A stretch of 64,000 nucleotides of DNA, taken from NCBI RefSeq assembly GCF_902806685.2, contig NC_048560.1, positions 6,042,212 through 6,106,211 of the forward strand, in the 5' to 3' direction. The notes beneath the pieces are model-generated. The model did not search any database. It was not told the origin of the DNA and was given only the letters and a program-made list of their open reading frames with translations. The stretch's first letter is position 1. The number at the start of each line of letters is the position of its first letter. Shown here piece after piece: positions 12,090-22,790 of this stretch. Source of the DNA: Maniola hyperantus (Eukaryota; Arthropoda; Insecta; Lepidoptera; Nymphalidae). The position numbers and the translations under genes are program-made.

Positions 12090-12278
12090 TCTATCTAAAT
12101 ATATAAAAAGAAAAGGTGACTGACTGACTGACTGATCTATCAACGCACAGCTCAAACTACTGGACGGATCGGGCTAAAATTTGGCATGCAGATAGCTATT
12201 ATGACGCAGGCATCCGCTAAGAAAGAATTTTTGAAAATTCAATCCCTAAAGGGGTGTGAAGTCATGAGCATAAGCTAG
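12090..12278 (+). mobile_element. Helitron-like element, type B
   Basis: AAATATATAAAAAGAAAAGG then TGACTGACTGACTGATCTAT, TTGGCATGCAGATAGC and the end GCATAAGCTAGTGG. Copies at 15720, 37677, 41629 and 60855. The GACT microsatellite near one end is characteristic. Confidence 0.7.
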
Positions 12279-12459
12279 TGGTCTATAAATTACTTAAATA
12301 ATGCCATCAAGTCCAGTACTGAGGGTATGAGTGAAATTACTGGAGTTAGCGACTGGAATGATGTAAACCGGTCTTTAGTTACTTTGAGATTCGATAATAG
12401 AGCGATTTTATTACGTAAGCGATTCTTTGAACCGTTTTTACTATGTTCAATCTTTGTTA

Positions 12460-12596
12460 TTTGCCAAAGCCACTATGATCCAAACTTCATAGTTATAGTC
12501 AACTTATCGTTACTCCCTGTGTTGGGGACAATGCGCAGAGAACCTTTCAGCTTTTATAAAATGAGGAAGGTCTGGCCCTCACAGGCTCTTTCTCAA
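12460..12596. repeat. Fragment of the 32868-33523 foldback element
   Basis: CTCCCTGTGTTGGGGACAAT followed by TTTCAGCTTTTATAAAATGA and GGTCTGGCCCTCACAGGCTC matches one arm of the large foldback element at 32868-33523. Confidence 0.6.
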
Positions 12597-12805
12597 TAAC
12601 CTTTGCAAAAGTAAAACTTTAGCAGTGAACTGACTCAGTGATTATAAACTTCGTTTCGAGGTTAATTACGGAGGTTAACAGAATTTTATTCATTTTTCGT
12701 GGCCGTGCGAATTCTGGGGGCGCTTACTGCCTAATCAAGGTTAAGGCATCTACATAGCACTAACTGTCCATTGAAATATGACCTCCTTCTTAATAGCGCT
12801 TGCAG

Positions 12806-12963
12806 GCTTCGGTGAAATCTCTAAAGCTCACTCTGACTTTGCTTAGACTTAAGACACAGTTAAAACGAGACAGGTGTATATCTCTCACATAAATCTGTCT
12901 CGTTTTAACTCTGATCTTAAGTCTGAGCAAAGTCAAAGTGCGGTCTATAGATCTCAGCCTAAG
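12806..12963. repeat. Foldback MITE, family C
   Basis: Inverted arms: CACTCTGACTTTGCTTAGAC and TTAAAACGAGACAG at the left, with CTGTCTCGTTTTAA and the GTCTGAGCAAAGTCAAAGTG end at the right. Ends resemble TGAGATCTATAGA. Copies at 13715, 17886 and 33209. Confidence 0.75.
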
Positions 12964-13065
12964 ACTTGTATTTTTATTAGAAAGCTTCATAATTTCCTTG
13001 AGGATCATGGTGTCCTGGTATTTAATTAGTCTCGACTCGCCGCTAGTTTTTTATTACTAATAATT

Positions 13066-13174
13066 CATCGCCGGCTCACTACTGAGCACGAGTCTCCACC
13101 AACCAACCTGGTAGACTATGGCTAAACCCTCCTCATTCTAAAAGACCTACGTGCTCAGTAGTGAGCTGGTGATG
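13066..13174. repeat. Inverted repeat built from a SINE fragment
   Basis: 25-bp arms 13066-13090 and 13150-13174, with two mismatched positions, both made of the SINE block CGCCGGCTCACTACTGAGCA. See also the perfect version at 45695-45766. Confidence 0.7.
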
Positions 13175-13287
13175 GGTTGATCATGATGTGATCACTAGAC
13201 CAATAAATTCCTGAAAGGCCTGCAACTCATCAGCAGTTCCTCTGTTGCTACAAATGTTCATGGGCGGCTGTAATTACTCAACATCAA

Positions 13288-13432
13288 GTGGTCCGTCTGC
13301 TCGTTTACTCGCTATTTAAAAAAACAAGTAAACTTTTACAAGTGCTTTTTAATCATCAAAATAGTTTACCATTGGTTCGGAATGCTGTTCCTACAGAGAT
13401 GAACCAGCAAGAAACTCGGCGGTTGCTCGTTT
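13288..13432 (-). mobile_element. LINE 3' UTR fragment (Jockey-like family)
   Basis: Minus-strand GAGCAACCGCCGAGTTTCTT..GCATTCCGAACCAATGG..TAAAAGTTTAC matches the 3' UTR of the family seen intact at 27793-28195. Confidence 0.7.
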
Positions 13433-13714
13433 CAAGTGATTATGATGAGCATTCCAATCAGATGTCGAACTAGATATTTTGCCACTTTTGCCATCCGACT
13501 TGATAACTTGTTTCGCATCTGTCCAATTATAAATAGACCGATAACCACCGTTACGTGCCACATTTACTGTCTCTTTTATGCGAGTGTGATTGCAATAGGT
13601 GAGAGGGAGATGAAAAATAATAACCTCGCCCGGTTAGATCGGTTTTCCCGTAAGGTCTTTCTTTCTGGTGGATTCTGTGTGATTACTTATAAATGTGGTC
13701 CATCATTATGACTC

Positions 13715-13880
13715 TAACCGCCGTACTCAGAGTCGCTTAATTGTTACTTAAGTTTAGTTAAAACGAGGCAGAGCTATATCTCTAACATAAATCTGTCTCG
13801 TTTTAACTCAATCTCAAGTAACGATTAGCCGTACTCAGAGTCGCTTAATCGTTACTTAAGATTAAGTTAAACGAGACATT
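13715..13880. repeat. Foldback MITE, family C variant, partly duplicated
   Basis: CCGTACTCAGAGTCGCTTAA occurs twice (13722 and 13828) around a centre with TTAAAACGAGGCAGAG / ATCTGTCTCGTTTTAAC. The second unit is cut off after AGTTAAACGAGACA. Confidence 0.65.
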
Positions 13881-14589
13881 ACTTTGTCACTTATTTTGTC
13901 ACTTTTGTACTAAAATCCTACTAAATTTCTCACTGTCGCAAGAAATATTACTTTTCGCGAATACTAGGCTAGCATAAATATAAACAGATTAATAAACCCC
14001 GTTAGGAAATGATAACGATCTCGATGACACAAATAGATGACCTTACACTGAATGGACCGCGAGTTTGTGACAATATTGGATAACTGGCATCGCGGGAAAC
14101 ACCTTGGCGGCCATATGCAACTCGAGTTATGCGCATCGCTGTTCAGTGATTAGGGAAAACAAACAATGGTACTGATTCTTTGAAAAGAAATTGGCGTACC
14201 TTTGATTCTTGGAGAGAGGTCCCGGCTGTCTCCTTTATTCATCTTCCATTTAAACATAAGATTCATTTCAACTATTAAAAATAGTTTTTTTTTTTACGGT
14301 ATTTTTAAATGAATCCCCAAATTTTTAACCTTATTATACACAACGCTGTACATAAAAGAAGTAATGAACCGCACCATTAATTTTAAACAACCCGTTATTT
14401 GGTCTCAATGGTGAAAAAACGTGCGAAACGTTGTTACTATAGCTATAAGTAATATTACTCCAGTCTCGTTTCCTTGGCCCGTTGCCAAAAAATCCTACGA
14501 CTTTAAAAAGTTCATTATGGTCTTCCTAAAGGTGAGGTTTACCTAAATAATTGGTATTAAGGTTAAAGAGAAACATTGAGGCTTATCTT
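13881..14589. other. Unassigned, no gene recognised
   Basis: No ORF with a motif, tRNA or repeat family was recognised. Confidence 0.4.
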
Positions 14590-14712
14590 TTAATGTTTTC
14601 ACCAGTTCACGGCATTCAGAACCAGTGGTAAATTAAAACTACCTGACTATTCATAAGCACTTGTAAAAAGTTTACATGAATAAAAAAACATTCTATTCTA
14701 TTCTATTCTATT
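14590..14712 (+). mobile_element. LINE 3' UTR end with (TTCTA)n tail
   Basis: GCATTCAGAACCAGTGGTAA to CATGAATAAAAAAACA then TTCTATTCTATTCTATTC. Same 3' UTR family as 27793-28195. Confidence 0.7.
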
Positions 14713-14727
14713 CCATACCAGTACGCT

Positions 14728-15003
14728 TAATATTAGATTTTACGTCTCATCAACGTTACTAGAATTCGAGAGTCGAAACACAATAACGTCAAAGTAAAAT
14801 GGACCTAGAGAACTTTTGAATTGAAGTCAAAAATTCAATGCCACTGATTTTAATTTCGCAACGTTTCCGCTTGGAGCGCCGGCTGTAGATGAGTAGACAA
14901 ACTTGAGCTTTAATACAAGACAGTTAAGATCCAATTTACTATAACGCGAAAGTGTTTCGACATTCGAAGACTATCAAGTGAGACATAAAATCTCGTACTA
15001 AGC
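14728..15003. repeat. Foldback MITE, family D
   Basis: AGATTTTACGTCTCATCAAC at the left and GTGAGACATAAAATCT at the right are inverted. The body (GATTTTAATTTCGCAACGTT) is shared with 50600-50868. Confidence 0.65.
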
Positions 15004-15065
15004 GTACAGATTCTTTAGCATTTTTTTGCGGAACAAAAAGATTTTGTTTCCTTTTTAAAATCGGT

Positions 15066-15425
15066 TTTTAGGGTTCCATACCTCAAAAGGAAAAACGGAA
15101 CCCTTATAGGATCACTTTGTTGTCTGTCTGTCTGTCTGTTTGTATGTCTGTCTGTCTTTCTGTCTGTCAAGAAACCTACAGGGTACTTCCTGTTTATTTA
15201 ATTAAATTGTGGTCATGAACTAATAATTAGTATTTTCAACTTTCGAAGTGAGTGATTATATCGAGTGGGGTATCATATGAAAGGTCTTCACCTGTACATT
15301 CTAAAACATATTTTTATTTATTTTTATGCATCATAGTTTTTGAATTATCGTGCAAAATGTCGAAAAAATACGACTGTAGTACGGAACCCCTTATTGCGCG
15401 AGCGTGACTCGCACCTGGCCGGTTT
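15066..15425 (+). repeat. (GTCT)n-carrying MITE
   Basis: Starts TTTTAGGGTTCCATACCTCA, carries GTCTGTCTGTCTGTC, and ends GACTCGCACCTGGCCGGTTT. Contains AAAATGTCGAAAAAATACGA and GGGGTATCATATGAAAGG blocks. A small spurious ORF recurs in each copy. Confidence 0.75.
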
Positions 15426-15719
15426 TATTTATTTGAAAAGGGTCCAAACGCATTTGCGCTGCGCTACGCGATAGGTGTTTTACTTCTCGATAGAGAATCT
15501 GCCTACCGAAGCGGTGTGGTCTTGACTCTTGACCCATCATAAGCGCTTGTAATATTGTATAGTAGGCGTATAATGCAATTGATTTCATTTTTTTTTTCAT
15601 TTGGACTCTCTTCCTAAACGATTTCGTTTGCTAGAATCTTTGCAATACTTAAAACAAGCTTCATCTTCTTTCATTTCAAAATCATTTCATTTCAATCATT
15701 TCATTTCATTTCAAGCTTC

Positions 15720-15940
15720 AATCTAAATATATAAAAAGAAAAGGTGACTAGTCTGACTGACTGGTCTATCAACGCACAGCTCAAACTACTGGACGGATCG
15801 GGCTGAAATTTGGCATGCAGATTGCTATTATGACGTAGACATCCGTTTAAAAAGGATTTTTGAATATTAAATAATATTATAATAGGGGTTTAAAATTTGT
15901 GTAGTCCACGCGGACCAAGTTGTAGGAATAAGCTAGTACA
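15720..15940 (+). mobile_element. Helitron-like element, type B
   Basis: Same body as 12090-12278, ending GTTGTAGGAATAAGCTAGTA. Confidence 0.65.
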
Positions 15941-15964
15941 TTCTAAATTTCAAAAACAGTTATA

Positions 15965-16085
15965 TGGTCTTCTAGTGTCTTTTCTATTCTGTAACAGAAA
16001 GTGTTCTTTTAGAGTTTCAATGACCGACTATAGGGGACTAGAAGACCCAGTCTTCTAGTCCCCTATTGTCTAAAAGAAAGTGTTG
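15965..16085. repeat. Inverted repeat with GGGGACTAGAAGAC arms
   Basis: ATAGGGGACTAGAAGAC at 16032-16048 faces GTCTTCTAGTCCCCTAT three bases later. Outside these lie repeated TCTTTTAGA/AGAAAGTGTT pieces. Likely a small foldback element. Confidence 0.6.
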
Positions 16086-16299
16086 TTGCAGTATTTGGCT
16101 GCCATTTCGCACTTCCGTGACCGAATACAAAGTGTGCCACATATCAAAGAATTCCGGCCAAGTAAGGTAGGCCCCGTGCTCTTATCCCATAAGATAGCGG
16201 TAACGTAATAAGTTTCACCGCTCGTAACGGATGACACAAGATTACGGTATCAACTACCACCACCACCGACTTTCAAACTTACTGCGCACGCGAGCGTTC

Positions 16300-16770
16300 G
16301 GTTGGCTTCGGATATCTTCGTCTGTTCGTTGAAATTTCGACTGTAGTAGCTTGTTTTACAGATGCTTTCATTTTAATCATTGACTTTTAAAATGAATGCG
16401 CACGCGCTTGACACGAACGCGCTTGGTTTAACTTCGGGTGTCTTCGTCTATACGTTGTAGTTTCTTCTTTATTTTCTAGTGAAATAGTTGCTTTTAGGGT
16501 ATTGTTATTGATACATAGGTAATATTTCTTCAGCTAACTCCATCTGTTCGTTGGAATTTCAATTTTTATGTTCTTGTTTTACAGTTGCTTTTATTTTAAT
16601 CAGCATTGTCTTTTATAATGAATGCGCACTTGCGTGTTGACTTCGGGTATATCGTCGTCTGTACGTTGTAGTTTCTTCTTTATTTTCTAGTCTTACAGTT
16701 GCTTTTAGGATATTGAAATCGGTACATCTTTCTTTGGCTAAGTTTAATAAAATCCGACTCTATTTAGTTG
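16300..16770. repeat. Two-unit diverged tandem duplication, about 220 bp
   Basis: The series TCTGTTCGTTG, TTGTTTTACAG, TTGCTTTTATTTTAATCA, AATGAATGCGCAC, GACTTCGGGT, GTTGTAGTTTCTTCTTTATT, AGTTGCTTTTAGG occurs once from about 16319 and again from about 16547. Not in other parts of the window. Function unknown. Confidence 0.6.
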
Positions 16771-17519
16771 TTTAACAGTTGCTTTCAGATTAGTAAAATA
16801 GTGGTAGGTATTTGTATTAAGTTTCGCATATCTTCTGCGATGAGAGTACAAATTTTGACTTTAGCAGTTTGCTATAACGTTGCTTTTATAATAGCAATGT
16901 TGTTAGATTAATATTACTTCCCGTTTAATTTCCGGATTTGAGGAAATTCAACTATTTTGTTGAGGATTAATGCAAATTCAATTTTATCTACAGCTACTTT
17001 TTGAATAACAATTTTTTTAAGTGTACTTACCTACTCAATCTGTTTTCGCGACCTAACTGAAATTATTTGACAAAATTTACCTTTGATTTAATAGTTATAA
17101 AGTATATTTTTGATGGCAATTTATAATTTATTCATTATTGATTACAGGTTGTTGTTTATTTTGTTATCTGGAAGCTTTTACTTTGTTGCAAATTACTCTT
17201 TGGACTTTACACTTTTTTTTTAGAATGGCTGCTATTAACATTAAAATATACTGAATGAAATACAACTTTATTACGACCAGTTATAGTTTCTATTACTTTG
17301 ACGATATATATTGGACTAACTACACGTTTTGTTTAGCATCGGAATGTTACACAGGAATGTAGACTCTTATGTGCAGGTGTTATGGTTTATTTTTGATTGT
17401 GTGTGTGTATTAAGCCGGTAACACATTATGTACCGTAATGTTACAGATTGTTATGGTCAATTGTGAGGTCAAATCAAGTTCCCTACTTAGCGAGTTAGCG
17501 CTAGTCTCAGTAAATATGG
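16771..17519. other. Unassigned AT-rich sequence
   Basis: No gene, tRNA or recognised repeat seen. Confidence 0.4.
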
Positions 17520-17527
17520 TATGGTAG

Positions 17528-17672
17528 CAGTGGCGTGCATAGGGTTTAAAGCCAGGGTAAGCATAAGTTAGGTAAGCAAGCCAAAGGGATAATGAGCATT
17601 GAGCAATTTCAACTGAGTAACTATTTCTTGGGTAAGCAGCGCTTTTATGCCTCTATGAGTTGCACGCCACTG
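17528..17672. mobile_element. hAT-type MITE with 8-bp TSD
   Basis: Terminal inverted repeats CAGTGGCGTGCA (17528-17539) and TGCACGCCACTG (17661-17672). Flanked by an exact 8-bp direct repeat TATGGTAG (17520-17527, 17673-17680). TIR start CAG and 8-bp TSD are hAT hallmarks. 145 bp, no ORF. Confidence 0.88.
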
Positions 17673-17885
17673 TATGGTAGGTATGGCGTTGATGCAAAAA
17701 CATGTCGTACAGGTTTTCTTTGTTTGTTACATGATTTGTTTATACTTGATGCTAATTGAAATAATTGAGCTTGGAGTTTTACAATAAAACGTGATAATGT
17801 GCTTAATTCTATTGGACACAATCTCTGAATTAATCAAAAACTACAGGTTTAAATAATAATGTTGCTCTAGCTCTATCCCTTTTAG

Positions 17886-18183
17886 GCTGAAATCTATAGC
17901 GCGTACTTTGACTTTTGCTCAGACTTAAGTATCAGGGATCTATAGAGCGCACTCTGACTTTGCTTAGACTTAAGACAGAGTTTAAACGAGACAGAGGTAT
18001 ATCTCTCACATAAATCTGTCTCGTTTTAACTCAGTCTTACGTCTGAGCAAAGTCAAAGTGCACTCTATAGATCTCAGCCTTAATCAAAAAGAAACAGATC
18101 TATGTAAGCGATATAGCGCTGTCTCGTTTTACCAGTGTCTTTAGTCTGAGCAAAGTCTAAGCACCCTCTATAGATTTCAGCAT
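17886..18183. repeat. Family C MITE nested in another family C MITE
   Basis: An outer copy (GGCTGAAATCTATAGCGCG ... CTCTATAGATTTCAGC) is interrupted by an inner copy at about 17938-18082 (GGATCTATAGAGCGCACTCT ... CTCTATAGATCTCAGCC). Confidence 0.7.
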
Positions 18184-18189
18184 AGAATG

Positions 18190-18705
18190 TATGGTTCGGA
18201 AAAAATTACGCACTACACTTCCGTCATCCGAGTTCTATCCGTCATCCGTGAGAATACCAGCGATTATCTACGACATATCATAAGCTCCCATACAAAATAA
18301 AAAGAACTTATATTTTGGACTCTGAACCACGTAGCCACAAACCACCGTGTGTTTGTTTTTTCTTTATTGCGAACTTATTTATTTTTATTTGAGTTTACGC
18401 CACCACAGCCATAGCCTAATATTTGACATATCATCGATTCAGGATCAAACCAAGAGTTCCTGAAGTCTAGTTCACTCTGCCCCTACAGTAATAGACCGAT
18501 TCAATAAGTTACGCTGAGTTACTCGTCACTGGGTAACAGTTCCGCCTGACAGCGCCGGTGTGCGCCAACTTTACAATACCGTTAGCAGAGAAAGTGCCCG
18601 CAAAAGTGAAACGAACGGGCGAACGTTGCAAGAATCACGACCCATGATAACAAATGGTGACTGGTTGCTGGTGAACTTTTCATATTTTTGACGGTTCAAA
18701 TCCAT
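18190..18705. other. Unassigned, no gene recognised
   Basis: No repeat or coding signal identified apart from the boundary with the next Helitron-like copy. Confidence 0.4.
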
Positions 18706-18711
18706 TCCATC

Positions 18712-18928
18712 AGTACCCTTATTATAAATGCGAAAGTGTGCTTGTTTGTTGGTTTGTCCTTTAATAATGTCGCAGCGGTGCAACGAATTGAGATGATTTT
18801 TTGAATTTGTATAGATTAACACCTCGAGGGTGACATAGGCTACTTTTTATTCCGGAAAATCAAAGAGTTCTCACGGGATTTAAAAAAAACTGATTCCACG
18901 CGGACGAAGTCGCGGGCATCAGCTAGTA
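18712..18928 (+). mobile_element. Helitron-like element, type A
   Basis: AATGCGAAAGTGTGCTTGTT to AAGTCGCGGGCATCAGCTAG then T. Confidence 0.7.
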
Positions 18929-18940
18929 CTATTTATTTAA

Positions 18941-19325
18941 TACTAGCTGATGCCCGCAACTTCGTTCGCGTGGATTAGCTTATAAAATCCCTTGGGAACT
19001 CTTTCATTTTCCGGGATAAAAAGTAGAGCCTCAATAGCTCAACCGGAAAAGGAGTGGACTGAAACCGAAAAGTCGACGGTTCAAACCCCGCCCGTTGCAC
19101 TATTGTCGTAACTACTCCTAGCACAAGCCTGACGCTTAGTTGGAGAGGAAAGGGGAATATTAGTCTTTTAACATGGCTAATATTCTTTTTAAAAAAAAAG
19201 TCGCCTGTGTCACTCTTCAGGTCTTTAACTATACCCATGCCAAAAATCACGTTTATCCGTTGCACCATTGCGATGTGATTGCAGAACATACCAACAAACA
19301 AACACACTTTCGCATTTATAATAAG
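18941..19325 (-). mobile_element. Helitron-like element type A interrupted by a SINE
   Basis: ACTAGCTGATGCCCGCAACT to ACACTTTCGCATTTATAATA, split at AAAAAGT by the SINE at 19022-19198. It lies tail to tail with the previous copy. Confidence 0.7.
19022..19198 (+). mobile_element. tRNA(Phe)-like SINE inside a Helitron-like element
   Basis: GAGCCTCAATAGCTCAACCG, anticodon-loop CTGAAACCG, box B GGTTCAAACCC, tail GGCTAATATTCTTTTTAAAA. AAAAAGT flanks both sides, a likely target duplication. Confidence 0.75.
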
Positions 19326-19964
19326 TCTGTTTGTCTGCTAGCTTTTCACGGCCCAACAGTTCAACCGATTTTGATGTTTGGTACAACTACAGAGTAAGCT
19401 TACATCTCGGGGGCGGACGTAGGCTACTTTTTATCCCTATTTATGCATCCGTCGGGCAGGAACATGCCCTCCAAAATTCAAACTTGTCCACTGGCTTTGC
19501 GTTGTATATCAGTCAGTTAGTCACTGTACTGTTTTATATGTAGGTATAGTGATAGAAAATACGTATATAGATTATATATTAAAGATAAGGAGACAGCGCA
19601 CCTGCCTGCCCCTGCAGGCCCTATCTGAATGTTTTTTTTTTTCAAATTTCCTGTCTACATTTTAGAAAAACAAACAAAACCTGCCGATCTGCTAAAGTGA
19701 AAGGACCGAAATCGATTGTAATAGTTTTTATGATGAACAGCCGATGTTTAATCATTAATCGACTTTTTCTCGACGCTTGTCAATGCCATCGCATGGCCGA
19801 GGGAATTTTCCGCGAATTTGCATTCTAATCAAGTTTACCTACTCTTTTAACTTGTAGAGCTATGGAACGCTTCATACCTACTTGAATTAAAACAAATTGA
19901 AATTTTAAAAATTAAAAACATGACTCTCTGCTGCCATATTGATTTTTTTCAAGAAATTTACAGC
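19326..19964. other. Helitron-like scrap and unassigned sequence
   Basis: 19326-19440 has the CTAGCTTTTCACGGCCCAAC block of type A in reverse with GGCTACTTTTTATCCC. The remainder to 19964 shows no gene. Confidence 0.45.
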
Positions 19965-19967
19965 CAA

Positions 19968-20170
19968 CTTGATGATGCCCGCGACATCGTCCCGCGTGGA
20001 TTTTGGTTTTTGTGAAAATCCCGTGGGAACTCTTTAATTTTCCGGGATAAAAAGTAGCCTATGTCACTCTCCAGGTCTTTGACTATACCCATGCAAAAAA
20101 TCACGTCAATCCATTGCACCGTTGCGACGTGATTGAAGGACAAACCAACACTTTCGCAATTATAATAAAG
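19968..20170 (-). mobile_element. Helitron-like element, type A
   Basis: TTGATGATGCCCGCGACATC to CACTTTCGCAATTATAATAA, with all internal blocks. Confidence 0.7.
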
Positions 20171-20620
20171 GTACCGAAGTATAGATATGGAAAGTAAATA
20201 GATTTGATTTATTATTTGCTTTGAAAACTTTTTGTACACAATAAATCCTTGGGAATTTCTACCAAATCTTAACATATCATTCTACGTAGGTAATTAGAGT
20301 TTTCCTACGTAATATACTTACAAATTATACCTATTTATCTTATTCGTTTGCGAACATGTTGTTTTGATAGTGACGTCGATATACGTATAACTACACATAC
20401 GTAGTATATATAGTATTTACGTACATAACATAACGTATATTTGAATTTGTCGTGTCAACCACAGACTCTGTATACGTCAGTTGTATTGTTATTGGTGGTC
20501 GCCAGTCAGGCCTTCTCTTTACGTTCGATTAGACTATTGACGGAATATGACGTTATCGCTTTGGTATTCTTCGTAATCAGAGAAAATTATAATATGCTAG
20601 TATATCAAAGTACTCGTATG
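20171..20620. other. Unassigned, no gene recognised
   Basis: A 61-codon ORF at 20441 has no recognisable motif. Confidence 0.35.
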
Positions 20621-20782
20621 GCATAATCTTGTACCTATATCAAATATTTGAAAAGAGCAACCGCCGAGTTTCTTGCTGGTTCTTCTCGGTAGGAAAGGCA
20701 TTCCGAACCAGTGATAGATGCATCCGACTATTCGAAAGTACTTGTAAAAGTTTATTCGAATAAAAAAGTTTTTTTTTTTTTA
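20621..20782 (+). mobile_element. LINE 3' UTR end (Jockey-like family)
   Basis: GGCATAATCTTGTACCTATA to TTTATTCGAATAAAAAAG. Nearly identical to 28032-28190, so both copies are young. Confidence 0.8.
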
Positions 20783-21035
20783 AATGTATCCATGAGTTAG
20801 TCCGAACTCCAAAATGTCGTTCTAAAGACTAAATTACTGTGCTAGTACGAGTTTGCACATTTCGATAACGTTGATCGATGTGGGTTAAATCGAATCACTA
20901 TAAAGTCAGAGTAAATTAACCTAAGCTCTACAATGTTAGTTACTCTACAGGTCTTTATTTTTTACGCACTATACAAATTGTGGCAATAGAAATAGGTACA
21001 CAGTCTGTGAAAATTTCAACTCTATACCTATTACC
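20783..21035. other. Unassigned
   Basis: No gene or recognised repeat. Confidence 0.35.
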
Positions 21036-21039
21036 ATAG

Positions 21040-21212
21040 AATAATACTAATATTATAAAGAGGTTATGTCGTTAAGTTTGTTTGTAGGGGTTAATCTTTG
21101 GAACTACTGAGCCGATTTCAAAAATTCTTTCACCAGTAGAAAGCTACATTATTCCTGAGTGGCATAGGCTATATTATATACACGCGGGCGAAGCCGCGGG
21201 GATCAGCTAGTA
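21040..21212 (+). mobile_element. Helitron-like element, CTAG-ended
   Basis: AATACTAATATTATAAAGAG to GGCGAAGCCGCGGGGATCAG then CTAGTA. The CGGGCGAAGCCGCGG hairpin next to CTAG fits a Helitron 3' end. Confidence 0.6.
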
Positions 21213-21375
21213 GAATAATATAATTACCAGTACGGTTCACGAATCACGAGAGATACAGCCCGGACACAGACAGACGCGCGGACTGACAGCGGGGCCTAAG
21301 TAATAGAGTCCCATTTGGCATTCTTCAGGTACGGAACCCTATCTCGTCCGTGTAATAGCAAACGAATTGTTAATT

Positions 21376-22017
21376 ACAAAAAAAATAAAAACCGACTTCG
21401 ATACACAAACACTAAAAATTGAAAAATAATTTAATTTATTACCGAATATATTATGTATACAAGAGTTAATATAGTTCCATAATAATACTTTTTGGTGCCG
21501 GTGCCAATTAGCTTTAGCAGCGCGAATCGTCTAGACTTCATATTTTTATGAGACTCCACAATGGCACCTCATTGGCACCGACCCCAAAAAATATTATTAT
21601 GGAACTATATTAACTCTTGTATACATAATATATTCGGTAATAAATTAAATTATTTTTCAGTTTTTAGTGTTTGTGTATCGAAGTCGGTTTTTTTTTTTTT
21701 TTATTCTAACTTTTTAGTGGCCCCATGGAATTATGCTGTGACTGGTTAAAAATCTACTGTTTACTAAGCTATTACACTGATCGCGAGCAATTTACTCTTA
21801 TCCGTTGAGGAGTTCCAGTATCTATCTTCGAAGATGTTCATCAGATCTTCACCAAATTTAAATGGGACCAACTTTGAAGTATACCCTTTCAAACAAAAAA
21901 AGAATTTTCAAAATCGGTCCAGGCGTCTTCGAGTAATCGGGGAACATACATATAAAAAAAAAAAAAAAAAGATTTCGACGAATTGAGAACCTCCTCCTTT
22001 TTTTGAAGTCGGTTAAA
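21376..22017 (+). repeat. Composite inverted-repeat element, copy 4
   Basis: Inner foldback 21376 to about 21700, then the outer segment to CCTTTTTTTGAAGTCGGTTA. Same orientation as copy 3. Confidence 0.8.
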
Positions 22018-22296
22018 AATAGTCAGAAATAGCAAGTTAACAATGTCACCACGCGGCCGGCAGACGCGCGGACAGTTCGAGGGTACAGAAATAGCTCGGC
22101 TATGCTATTTCAGCGGTGTTTTATCGTAACTGCTACCTACGTGTTTTGTACATATGGTACACGACAGGTCCCGCCCCGCCCCGACTAACCCGGTGCGGGC
22201 GAGCGCGGGTGACGTGCGGGTGTGCGGGGTCCCCCCCCCCCGCCTCATACCCGGATTGCCATTTCAACCTGTCACGTACTATGGTTACCTACAAAT

Positions 22297-22605
22297 AGTT
22301 CATCATGATCAAACCATCGCCGGCCCACTATTGAGCACGGGTCTCCTCTCGGAACGAGAAAGATTTATATAGACCATAGTCAGTCACGCTGACTCAGTGC
22401 GCATAGGCAGACTTCACACACCTTTGGGAAAATTATGGAGAACTCTAAGGCATGCAGGTTTCCTCACGATGTCTTTTTTCTCCGATAAAGCAAGTGATAT
22501 TTAATTGCTTACACATGACTCCGAACAGTTGCGTGCCCGGGATCGAACTCCCGACCTCCCACGTAAAAGGCCAGCGTCTTAACCACTACGCTATCACTGC
22601 TCATT
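22297..22605 (-). mobile_element. tRNA-derived SINE (Metulj/HaSE-like), near full length
   Basis: CATCATGATCAAACCATCGC to the minus-strand head with GGGATCGAACTCCCGAC (box B) and CTTAACCACTACGCTATCAC (box A). Confidence 0.8.
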
Positions 22606-22699
22606 TTGACTACTGTCTAGTTACTAGGAAAAAAATCTGAAAATATACAGACAACTTCGAACCAGGTACGGATTCGGAACCCTCGGTTCACAAGCCCGA

Positions 22700-22790
22700 C
22701 TCCCACTTTGCCGGTTTTTAGAGTTCCGTACCCAAAGGGTAAAACGGAACCCTATTAATGTCACTCTGTTGTCTGTCTGTCTGTCTGACC
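22700..22790 (+). repeat. (GTCT)n MITE fragment
   Basis: GTTCCGTACCCAAAGGGTAA, CGGAACCCTATTAATGTCAC and TCTGTCTGTCTGTCTG. Truncated after the microsatellite. Confidence 0.65.
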
